A DNA stretch of 6,277 nt from Acidilobaceae archaeon (GCA_027039295.1 JALWEW010000148.1:1-6277), one strand, 5' to 3'. Positions 1-5,091 are shown, numbered from the stretch's first letter. A program made the numbers and translations. Notes: generated by a model not told the origin, from the sequence alone.

Positions 1-1
1 C

Positions 2-133
2 TACTTCGCAGGCTCCGGCACCACATGCGTTGCAGCCAAGATGCTCGGCCGCCACTACCTATGCATAGACAACAACCCGGACTACGCCAGGATAGCGTTG
101 GAGAGGCTCCGATCCACCGGGGCCAGCGTTTAA
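2..133 (+). CDS. Site-specific DNA methyltransferase, C-terminal end (partial)
   Basis: Only the last 43 codons are in the window; the gene enters from the left edge in frame and ends at TAA 131-133. The visible residues begin YFAGSGTT, the S-adenosylmethionine-binding motif I (FxGxGTT) of amino DNA methyltransferases, followed by VAAKMLGRHYLCIDNNPDY, the second strand with the acidic residue that contacts the methionine/ribose part of the cofactor. Motif I sitting about 40 residues from the C-terminus fits the circularly permuted beta class (N4-cytosine or N6-adenine), where the DPPY catalytic motif comes first and would lie outside the window. It transfers a methyl group from SAM to an exocyclic amino group of DNA. 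Whether it belongs to a restriction-modification pair or is a lone methylase cannot be seen here. The cupin gene starts 32 bases after its stop on the same strand. Confidence 0.85.
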   Translation, partial: YFAGSGTTCVAAKMLGRHYLCIDNNPDYARIALERLRSTGASV

Positions 134-154
134 CCCGGGCCCCAGGCCCGCGTT

Positions 155-164
155 GGTGGTGGTG
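155..164 (+). promoter_or_regulatory. Ribosome-binding site of the cupin gene
   Basis: The run GGTGGTGGTG ends one base before the ATG at 166, and its first GGTG lies about seven bases before it. GGTG matches the anti-Shine-Dalgarno (CACC) of archaeal 16S rRNA. It favours the ATG at 166 over the later ATG at 205, which is preceded only by a C-rich stretch. Confidence 0.5.
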
Positions 165-165
165 C

Positions 166-507
166 ATGCCGGTGGGGACCCCCACCCTCCCCCCGGGCGT
201 CACCATGAGGTTCGTGCACTGCAGCGGGGAGGCAGCCGTCGCTGAGACCCGGCTCGAGAGGGGGGCCGTGGTGCCGAGGCACAGGCACGACTCCCTGCAG
301 GTCAGCGTTGTACTCAGGGGCCGCCTGCTCCTGGGCGTCGAGGGCGGGGGCGAGGAGGCCCTAGGCCCCGGGGACTACAGGGTGATACCCCCCGGCGCCT
401 GGCACTGGGCGAGGGCCCTGGAGGACACAGTAGTGCTTGACATAAACACACCCCTCACCAGTGATAGGAAGAGGCTCGCCGAGGCCCTCGGCCACGAGTG
501 CGGGTAG
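166..507 (+). CDS. Small single-domain cupin protein
   Basis: A 113-residue cytoplasmic protein with one cupin beta-barrel. Cupin motif 1 is G33-x5-H39-R-H41-x3-Q45, with Gln where the usual Glu stands, ending at VSVVLRG (46-52). Motif 2 is G69-D-Y-R-V-I-P-P-G-A-W-H80. The probable metal set is therefore H39, H41, Q45 and H80; Gln in place of Glu occurs in some metal-binding cupins. The fold is clear but the substrate is not: members of this size include sugar isomerase-like, dioxygenase-like and sensor proteins. An open frame extends upstream to base 25, but that part overlaps the methyltransferase in another frame. ATG 166 has a GGTG-type ribosome site directly before it, whereas ATG 205 (100 residues, still including the whole barrel) has none. 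It lies in tandem with the genes on either side and may be co-transcribed with them. Confidence 0.8.
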   Translation: MPVGTPTLPPGVTMRFVHCSGEAAVAETRLERGAVVPRHRHDSLQVSVVLRGRLLLGVEGGGEEALGPGDYRVIPPGAWHWARALEDTVVLDINTPLTSDRKRLAEALGHECG

Positions 508-518
508 CATCAAGTTAA

Positions 519-1244
519 ATGCCCCGAGGGCCCCACTACAAACCCCAGCACGGCGGGCGGGGGGCCGTGGCTGCGTCCATCCACCCCATAGACTGGGATG
601 CAGTGCCGCGGGACCTCGCGGCCTCCATACCCCTCGCGGGCCTCGTGGCCCTCGTGCTCTACGCTACCCGCCCCCTATACCACTACATGAGGGCTAGGGG
701 GCTCTCCCACAGGGCGGCGGTCTACTATAACAGGAAGGTGATCCACGCCGCCGCGGGCGGCGTCGTGACCCTCCTGGTCCCCTACGTCTACAGGGAGCCC
801 CTAGCCCCCGCGGCGATGGCATTCCTACTAGGCGGGATCCTAGCCCTCCAGAGGAGGAGGGGGAGGCTGATGTACTGGTTCCAAGTCCCCGAGAACAGCT
901 ACGAGGTAAACTTCACCCTAGCCTGGGGAGCCAGCCTCCTAGTACTATGGCCCCTCCTAGGCCCCCGCCTCGCCGTGCTACCAGCGATATTCATAGCCTT
1001 CGGCGACGCCGTGACCGGGATAGTGAGGAACACCCTATTCTCCAGGAGAGTCAAGCACTGGGCCGGCAACCTAGCGATGCTAGCAGTCACAGCCCCCCTG
1101 GGCTACGCCTACGGTGGCCTCCCAGGAGTCCTGGCAGCACTCACCGCCAGCGTGGTAGAGCGCTACGAGTTCCCGCCGATAGACGATAACATCCTAATAG
1201 CACTAGCCAGCCTCCTGGTACTACTAGCAGCCCCCCTCATCTAG
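519..1244 (+). CDS. Dolichol/phytol kinase-like membrane protein (CTP-transferase fold)
   Basis: A 241-residue polytopic membrane protein with about six or seven hydrophobic helices, recognised as the dolichol kinase/phytol kinase (SEC59/VTE5) branch of the phosphatidate cytidylyltransferase-like superfamily. Visible family marks are NRKVIH (71-76) after the first helix, FGDAVTGIVR (161-170) followed by K179-H-W-A-G-N (the D-x2-G-x-R...K-x-W-x-G signature for CTP and metal), and ERYEFPPIDDN (214-224) before the last helix. Such enzymes use CTP to phosphorylate a polyprenol at the membrane; in archaea this could supply dolichyl phosphate for N-glycosylation or recycle geranylgeraniol for lipids. 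Which alcohol it uses cannot be read from sequence. The start is uncertain: ATG 519 is 11 bases past the cupin stop and has no clear ribosome site, while GTG 567 follows a G-rich stretch and removes only a hydrophilic leader. Annotations as phosphatidate cytidylyltransferase are likely for homologues. Confidence 0.8.
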   Translation: MPRGPHYKPQHGGRGAVAASIHPIDWDAVPRDLAASIPLAGLVALVLYATRPLYHYMRARGLSHRAAVYYNRKVIHAAAGGVVTLLVPYVYREPLAPAAMAFLLGGILALQRRRGRLMYWFQVPENSYEVNFTLAWGASLLVLWPLLGPRLAVLPAIFIAFGDAVTGIVRNTLFSRRVKHWAGNLAMLAVTAPLGYAYGGLPGVLAALTASVVERYEFPPIDDNILIALASLLVLLAAPLI

Positions 1245-1297
1245 CCACGGAAACCGACCATAGGAACCGAAAACACCTTCCACAGCCGCCAGCCTCC

Positions 1298-1340
1298 GGA
1301 GCCGGGGGTCCCGGGCTAGAAATCCCGGCGGGCCCACCAC
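1298..1340 (+). repeat. tRNA 3'-half-like repeat, copy 1
   Basis: This 43-bp element begins GGAGCCGGGGGTCCCGGG and ends CCCGGCGGGCCCACCAC. It reads like a variable loop, a T-arm stem (CCGGG/CCCGG), the 3' strand of an acceptor stem (CGGGCCC), a discriminator base and an encoded CCA. The loop between the stem halves (CTAGAAAT) has eight bases and lacks the TTC of a real T loop, and no matching 5' half (GGGCCCG plus D arm) is visible, so it is not a functional tRNA. It lies between two convergent genes (the kinase and vapC1) and exactly at the change from high to moderate GC. It shares 35 of 43 positions with copy 3. Confidence 0.75.
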
Positions 1341-1388
1341 ATTATATCCTCCGAGGAATACTAGAGGCTATCTTGTTACTGCTCTGCC

Positions 1389-1838
1389 TTAGGGGAGGAC
1401 TGTTAGCCAGGGAACTCGTTTGAAGTCCTCGTCAAACGTTAGGATTCCCTGTATGCCATAGTGCCTGCAGGTCAAGGCTATTAGAGCATCTGCGGGTAGT
1501 AAGTGATACTTTCTGGCTGTATTAATGAGCTCTTGGGTTGTCGCTTTATCCTCTAGTACAGTCACTTTCGCGTCTTTTAGTAGCGTGGTTAGCTCGTTTA
1601 GTTCCACCTCGAAAATGCCGTAGCCGTTGGTCTTGACGTGTTCCCTAAGCTTCTCTATACGCCGTATCCCTAGCTCTAACCATGCCTTAGTCCTCACGAT
1701 TGTGAATATTGCCTCGTCTATTACTCGAATACTAGTGTATAGCTCGTCCTCACTCGAGATTATGTCCTCTACTACTTGAGAGTAGGGTTTAACGTCGTGG
1801 AGGTAATAGATTATTGCGTTAGTATCTAGGAATAGCAT
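1389..1838 (-). CDS. vapC: VapC-type PIN-domain toxin (intact)
   Basis: A 149-residue PIN-domain protein, the toxin half of a type II toxin-antitoxin pair; VapC proteins are Mg2+-dependent endoribonucleases, often cutting tRNA or rRNA. The acidic catalytic residues are present and in order: D5 in MLFLDTN, E42 in VIDEAIF, D117 in LPADALIAL, and D136/D138 in TFDEDF. Length and motif spacing are normal for a complete PIN toxin. The ATG overlaps the stop of the upstream antitoxin by one base (TAATG), the typical arrangement for translational coupling. It converges on the polyprenol kinase gene, with repeat copy 1 in the gap. The paired antitoxin is DUF104-like, a common partner of archaeal PIN toxins. 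Base composition is much less GC-rich than the genes to its left, suggesting acquisition. Confidence 0.9.
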   Translation of the reverse strand: MLFLDTNAIIYYLHDVKPYSQVVEDIISSEDELYTSIRVIDEAIFTIVRTKAWLELGIRRIEKLREHVKTNGYGIFEVELNELTTLLKDAKVTVLEDKATTQELINTARKYHLLPADALIALTCRHYGIQGILTFDEDFKRVPWLTVLP

Positions 1839-2041
1839 TACTGCTCCTCAGCCTCCAACATGAACCTATCGAGGAGCTCCTTAGGAGCGGGGCCCAGAGC
1901 CCCCCGGTGCCTCCTGAGGAGCCTCCTCCTCTCCCCGACCGCTATAATCTTGACAAGCACCTCCTCCCCCTCTCTAAATTCTAGAGGCTCCAGGGGCTTA
2001 AGCACTCCTTTCTCGTATCTGACCCTGATGACCTTGGACAG
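1838..2041 (-). CDS. vapB: VapB-type DUF104/AF2212-like antitoxin with apparent CTG start
   Basis: A 67-codon gene in the frame ending at TAA 1840-1838, whose last base is the first base of the vapC ATG. From codon 2 it reads SKVIRVRYEKGVLKPLEPLE and continues FREGEEVLVKI, the DUF104/AF2212-like antitoxin fold; residues 2-32 match the second antitoxin in this window (4221-4469) at 23 of 31 positions. The tail is basic then acidic (ERRRLLRRHRG...DRFMLEAEEQ) and would wrap the toxin. No ATG, GTG or TTG lies in frame between the upstream stop (TAA near 2090) and codon 2. The codon aligned with the ATG of the second antitoxin is CTG (2041-2039), preceded by a long GGAGG-rich stretch. It therefore either starts at CTG or has lost its start; the strong ribosome site and intact frame favour use of CTG. 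The product neutralises VapC and normally represses its own operon. Confidence 0.8.
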   Translation of the reverse strand: MSKVIRVRYEKGVLKPLEPLEFREGEEVLVKIIAVGERRRLLRRHRGALGPAPKELLDRFMLEAEEQ

Positions 2042-2059
2042 GACCCCTCCCCCCTCCTC
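2042..2059 (-). promoter_or_regulatory. Strong purine-rich ribosome-binding site before the CTG start of vapB
   Basis: On the minus strand this reads GAGGAGGGGGGAGGGGTC and abuts the CTG at 2041. Two GGAGG-like cores lie about two and seven bases from the CTG. It is the best Shine-Dalgarno candidate near any start in this window and is the main support for initiation at CTG. A TATA-like stretch, AGTAAAGGCTTAGA on the minus strand near 2078-2091, would place the transcript start around 2060, close enough to include this site. Confidence 0.5.
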
Positions 2060-2179
2060 GATACGGCTAGCGGAGGCTCTAAGCCTTTACTCCTTGAGTG
2101 ATGCGTTACTATCGGGAGTGAACCTCCCACGCGCTTATCCTGTCATGAACTAATACAACATTGGTTTATTTAGCGCGGG

Positions 2180-2223
2180 CGAGCCGGGGGTCCCAGGTCC
2201 ACGAATCCCAGCGGGCCCGCCAC
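2180..2223 (+). repeat. tRNA 3'-half-like repeat, copy 2 (diverged)
   Basis: A 44-bp copy beginning CGAGCCGGGGGTCCCAGG and ending CCCAGCGGGCCCGCCAC. It keeps the GAGCCGGGGGTCCC head and the GCGGGCCC-G-CCAC tail (acceptor 3' strand, discriminator, CCA) but has changes in both halves of the T-stem and a longer loop, so the stem pairs poorly. It lies about 80 bases past the 3' end of csx1 and upstream of the vapBC promoter, in the same orientation as copies 1 and 3. With copy 1 it brackets the intact vapBC pair. Confidence 0.65.
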
Positions 2224-2305
2224 CTAGGACTTAGGGTTTCACTAAAAGGGTGTCGAGGTTGGCTGCCGGAGCCCCCCTCTATAGCCTTGTTTACAAGTGC
2301 TCGTT

Positions 2306-3895
2306 CTATGTGAGTTTGAGGAGGCGGTTGAGCTTCTCGTTAAGGAGGCCTTCAATTGTTTTATTCAGTTGGATTCGAACATAGAGGGGGCCGGGCCCTT
2401 CGCCTTGCACGGGTTCTCCACGGCATACCTGTATTATTCCGCCCGGTAGTCCCGCGTGTGCTTGGAATACCCTCAAGTCAAGCTTTCCCTTGGCCTTCTC
2501 CCACTCCTTGCAGCCTCCGTCCTTTAACTCCTTAGTGTGGCGCTCAAGCTCGTTTGCTTCGTGATCTAAAAGTGCCTTGGCCGGCTCTGAGAGCAGGTAC
2601 GAGTACGTCTTGAGGCAGTCGAGGGGGATTACGCAGGTGTTGCCGTTGACGGATACCCCGCATAGGCTAGCTATCCTCTGAAGCAATAGTAGTAGGTAGA
2701 GAGCTGTTAGCGTCCATGATTCCCTTGGGGCGCTTACACTGATGTTGAATAACACGATGCTGTCATGAACTCTATAGTCTATCGTGTACTCATTGTAAAG
2801 TCGTGCAAGCTCCTCGATTAGCTGTCTAGGGCTCTGTACCGTGAGGATTTTGTTTTCAAGGCGTTTAGCCATGCAGAGGCTGTAGGGCAGAACGCCTCCG
2901 GCGAGGGCGGCTAGCATGTGGGCTAGGTCTTTTACTGCGCTGGGATCAAGGGGGTCTTTCCTGGTAGTGGTAGGGAGCAATTTAAGCTCCTCCTTTAACT
3001 TGTCCTCGAGGCACCTAATGCTGTTGCATGAAGAGTCTTCGATGACCTTAGAGGCTAGGCTCTGGCCATGGCCCAGACCTCGTTCTTCAAGGGTGCTTGT
3101 TTGGACTAGGTGGATCTTGTAGGTCTCCTGGCCGTCCGGTTGTAGTGTGGGGTGGAACACGGGATCGCTATTGTACACCATTAACTCTATGCTAGGAGGC
3201 GACTCCCTTTCGCACAGGGTAGGTGCGAGTAGCACTGCTAGGCGAGCGCTTAGCATTGCAGCCTCGTAGAAGGCTATAGTCGTGTAGTTAACGCCGTGAG
3301 TGGTGTCGGCTATGAAGACCACCCTCCCGTTTGGTCTAACACCGCACGCGGCATCCAGTAGATCCCGTGTAAGCCCAGCCAGGATGGCCGTCTTGGCCAG
3401 CTCGAAGGCACCCCCGCCGCCCCTCATGCTAGCTACTAGTCTAGCACCCCTACAGGCTACGACCTGAGTCAAGGCCGTGGGAGCGACCTCCACATCCAAG
3501 GAGGCCTCCCGCAAATTCATGCGTGCCTCGGCGTATCCTTGAAGGTAGCTCCTTACAACCTCGACGCCGCACTCGGACACCACGCGGCCAAAATCGTTCG
3601 CTGAGTCGCATTTACTACTTAAGAGCTTGAGGGCTAGACTCGACAACCCGTAAATCTTAACCATAGCCTTAACCCCTTCGCGCCCGTCCCACTTGCCGCT
3701 AAAGAAGCTCCTAGCAAACTCCCAGAGCGCTAGCGTGGACGACGAGCTAGTGAAGGCTCCGCTCTCAGGCACTATTTTACGCTTGCCCTCCAACACAAGC
3801 TCCACCTTATATGGGACCTCGCTCCACCGGGAGGGATCGCCCCACACGCCAGCCACAATCAAATACAAACCTGCGCAATCTTCGGGCACTACCAC
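2306..3895 (-). CDS. csx1: CRISPR-associated CARF-HEPN ribonuclease, Csx1 family (orphan)
   Basis: A 529-residue protein recognised as Csx1 (MJ1666-type), an accessory RNase of type III CRISPR systems. When the Cas10 complex detects foreign RNA it makes cyclic oligoadenylate, which binds the N-terminal CARF domain and switches on the C-terminal HEPN domain to cut single-stranded RNA. Family marks are the N-terminal strand and loop VWGDPSRWSEVPY (17-29), the Ser-rich turn TSSSSTLALW (49-58), the CARF signature DTTHGVNY (197-204), and the HEPN motif R475-VFQA-H480 followed by AGLPGG (R-x4-H with the typical AHAG). All key residues are intact. It is somewhat longer than the well-studied Pyrococcus homologue. 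The start is GTG 3895 because an in-frame TAG lies two codons upstream; GTG 3889 is an alternative. No Cas10, Csm/Cmr subunit, ring nuclease or array is present, so partners must be elsewhere in the genome or absent. Base composition is lower in GC than both flanks. Confidence 0.88.
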   Translation of the reverse strand: MVVPEDCAGLYLIVAGVWGDPSRWSEVPYKVELVLEGKRKIVPESGAFTSSSSTLALWEFARSFFSGKWDGREGVKAMVKIYGLSSLALKLLSSKCDSANDFGRVVSECGVEVVRSYLQGYAEARMNLREASLDVEVAPTALTQVVACRGARLVASMRGGGGAFELAKTAILAGLTRDLLDAACGVRPNGRVVFIADTTHGVNYTTIAFYEAAMLSARLAVLLAPTLCERESPPSIELMVYNSDPVFHPTLQPDGQETYKIHLVQTSTLEERGLGHGQSLASKVIEDSSCNSIRCLEDKLKEELKLLPTTTRKDPLDPSAVKDLAHMLAALAGGVLPYSLCMAKRLENKILTVQSPRQLIEELARLYNEYTIDYRVHDSIVLFNISVSAPRESWTLTALYLLLLLQRIASLCGVSVNGNTCVIPLDCLKTYSYLLSEPAKALLDHEANELERHTKELKDGGCKEWEKAKGKLDLRVFQAHAGLPGGIIQVCRGEPVQGEGPGPLYVRIQLNKTIEGLLNEKLNRLLKLT

Positions 3896-3924
3896 CCCCT
3901 ATGCCTGGGTACTGCATCCTGGAC

Positions 3925-3957
3925 TTAATTAATGTAATATCACAATTAATAATTAAT
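3925..3957 (-). promoter_or_regulatory. AT-rich core promoter of csx1
   Basis: A 33-base stretch with only three G/C bases, containing TTAATTAA (3925-3932) and TAATTAA (3950-3956) as a loose inverted repeat. Archaeal TATA boxes are centred about 26-27 bases before the transcript start. The TTAATTAA box would place that start near base 3900, within a few bases of the GTG at 3895, so the csx1 message is probably leaderless or nearly so. This fits the lack of a well-spaced ribosome site. The near-symmetry could also serve a dimeric regulator. Confidence 0.5.
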
Positions 3958-4174
3958 CCAGAATCCAGCATAAGGTAGACCTACAGACCTCAAGCTTTTA
4001 CCTCTCCTCCCAGCAACCATGAAACCGATACCATGCCGGTCGAGGATCCTTTTTGACTTCAGAGCCGTGGAGATAAGCTTATCCAGGCTTATTCAATACT
4101 GGTCACCCGGATGCGTTATCATGCCTGGTAATCCCACGACGTTTGCTTGGCAGGCATGCGTCCCCAAGTGGATA

Positions 4175-4279
4175 TCATGGGGGTACTAGGGGATTACTTT
4201 CAGCCATGGTATCCGTTGCCCTATGATACTGGCCTGCGAGGAATGCGAGTATGACAATAGTGTCCACGAAGACCCTCAT
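4175..4279 (-). pseudogene. Truncated vapC (PIN toxin) remnant
   Basis: Starting at the ATG inside the end of the second antitoxin gene, a 34-codon frame reads MRVFVDTIVILAFLAGQY then HRATDTMAES and stops at TGA 4177-4175. The opening VFVDT is the first strand of a PIN domain with its first catalytic Asp (D6), and the position right behind a DUF104 antitoxin is where vapC belongs. A full PIN toxin needs about 130 residues, so this one lacks the middle and distal acidic residues. Reading on in the same frame past the TGA gives YPLGDACLPSKRRGI up to another TGA at 4103-4105. LGDACL resembles the LSLGDA motif around the third catalytic Asp of VapC, so an internal deletion plus a stop is possible; this part is tentative. 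The toxin is almost certainly inactive. Confidence 0.65.
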
Positions 4280-4469
4280 CTTCTACCTCCTCTAGAACCC
4301 TCTCAACATCCTCAGGCCTGACTCGGGGGTTCCTTTTCTTGAGAACCCCGAAGAGTTCTCTTACCGGCTTCTTAATAGATACCAGCAGAACCTCCCCCTC
4401 CTCTAAGTCCAAAGGCTCGAGGGGTTTGAGGACCCCATTCTCGTACTTCACACGTATAACCTTAGACAT
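4221..4469 (-). CDS. vapB: VapB-type DUF104/AF2212-like antitoxin (toxin partner broken)
   Basis: An 82-residue small protein. Residues 1-32 (MSKVIRVKYENGVLKPLEPL, then DLEEGEVLLVSI) form the DUF104/AF2212-like domain, and residues 33-65 form a charged, probably helical tail (RELFGVLKKRNPRVRPEDVERV and EEVEDE) that would bind a PIN toxin. The final 17 residues (GLRGHYCH onward) are encoded by bases that also read as the start of vapC in another frame; the 59-base overlap is long for this family, so the present C-terminus may be an extension gained after a small indel. The ATG at 4469 aligns with the CTG of the first antitoxin, 23 of 31 residues matching just after it. No strong ribosome site is seen (CGGGG lies about nine bases upstream). 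With its toxin truncated it is an orphan antitoxin that might still bind the related VapC at 1389-1838. Confidence 0.8.
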   Translation of the reverse strand: MSKVIRVKYENGVLKPLEPLDLEEGEVLLVSIKKPVRELFGVLKKRNPRVRPEDVERVLEEVEDEGLRGHYCHTRIPRRPVS

Positions 4470-4598
4470 ATTCTAGCCCCGAGCGTATGGTTAGGGTGTT
4501 GAGGCAATAAGCATTTCCTGTAGGCTGGGTATTTCCAGATTACCATCACGGGTATCTTGTATGATTATCATTATTTTGAAACCTGTGCTTCCGGCTTC

Positions 4599-4641
4599 GG
4601 AGCCGTTTGTCCCGGGTTGGAAATCCCGGCGGGCCCGCTGC
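4599..4641 (+). repeat. tRNA 3'-half-like repeat, copy 3
   Basis: This 43-bp element begins GGAGCCGTTTGTCCCGGG and ends CCCGGCGGGCCCGCTGC, identical to copy 1 at 35 of 43 positions. The T-stem-like CCGGG/CCCGG pair is perfect with an eight-base TTGGAAAT loop, close to the TTCAAAT of true tRNAs; the acceptor-like CGGGCCC is intact but CCA has become CTG. Just upstream, CGGCT-TCGG-AGCCG (4592-4605) can form a second small hairpin. It lies between the small membrane-protein gene (about 60 bases past its stop) and the second antitoxin gene. Confidence 0.75.
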
Positions 4642-4700
4642 AAAGTGCCTAGGCCCTTGAGGATACTCCGTTAAGATATCCCCTTCCCTTAATAGATACC

Positions 4701-5015
4701 TTATATGGACCCATTATGCTTCATAGAAGGTCTCTTCTTAATGGCATGAGCTGCCAGGGCGAGGCTTAGGATAATAATTGTAATGGATAGGGTAGCCTCG
4801 GCCCTCTGCGAGAGTGCTCCTACTAGCTCATAGTGGCCCTCGACTGCGAAGAGCACTCCTAGGGCTAGCGTTAGGGTTACCTGTAGCACGTCGGCGGCTT
4901 CTTCGCTCCCATTCCCCCCGCGGTTATTTATATAGTTTACTATAAGTATTGAAGCAGAGGTAAGGGCCATGAGTAGACCCCCGATCATTAAGAGAAGCCA
5001 CGCTAGGCCTTGCAA
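4701..5015 (-). CDS. Small three-helix membrane protein of unknown function
   Basis: I do not recognise this gene. From the TTG at 5015 it encodes 104 residues with three hydrophobic segments: GLAWLLLMIGGLLMALTSAS and onward near the N-terminus, VLQVTLTLALGVLFAVEG in the middle, and LSITIIILSLALAAHAI near the C-terminus, followed by the basic tail KKRPSMKHN. A short charged, Gly/Asn-rich loop (NNRGGNGSEEAAD) separates helices one and two. The frame stays open up to a GTG at 5081 (126 residues), but the added 22 residues are less hydrophobic and that GTG lies upstream of the transcript start predicted from the TATA box at 5092-5100. TTG 5015 has GGGAGGAT five bases before it, the best ribosome site in the frame. 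It is on the same strand as the transporter upstream, with its own promoter, and may be unrelated to it. Confidence 0.6.
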   Translation of the reverse strand: MQGLAWLLLMIGGLLMALTSASILIVNYINNRGGNGSEEAADVLQVTLTLALGVLFAVEGHYELVGALSQRAEATLSITIIILSLALAAHAIKKRPSMKHNGSI

Positions 5016-5030
5016 CCTACATCCTCCCAG
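5016..5030 (-). promoter_or_regulatory. Ribosome-binding site deciding the TTG start at 5015
   Basis: The minus strand reads CTGGGAGGATGTAGG directly before TTG 5015; the GGGAGGAT core (5028-5021) is separated from the TTG by five bases, a normal spacing. No comparable site precedes the GTG at 5081. Confidence 0.5.
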
Positions 5031-5091
5031 AAAGAATTCACTCTTCAAAGGGAATATGCCGCTTAAAACGCAATGCGGCACGCTAGATCCG

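Noticed and set aside
25..165. Upstream in-frame extension of the cupin frame to ATG 25
   Set aside because: It overlaps the well-supported methyltransferase end in another frame, has no cupin similarity, and reads as Arg/Pro-rich out-of-frame sequence; ATG 166 has a ribosome site.
1298..1340. Functional tRNA gene
   Set aside because: Only the 3' half resembles a tRNA; no paired 5' acceptor strand, D arm or proper anticodon arm is visible, and the T loop has eight bases without TTC.
1860..2153. 97-codon plus-strand frame
   Set aside because: It is antisense to the vapB antitoxin and its promoter; composition is Ser/Leu/Pro-rich with no domain, while the minus-strand frame has a clear family match.
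4020..4174. Intact distal half of the second VapC
   Set aside because: All three minus-strand frames are broken by stops within the region; only a short LGDACL-containing stretch is suggestive.
4019..4189. 56-codon plus-strand frame beginning MKPIPCRSRI with a TATA-like CTTTTA upstream
   Set aside because: No recognisable domain, partly antisense to the vapC remnant, and the TATA spacing would place the transcript start at or after the ATG.
1298..4641. CRISPR array formed by the three repeats
   Set aside because: Copies are 840-2380 bases apart with genes between them and have tRNA-like content; there is no regular short spacing.
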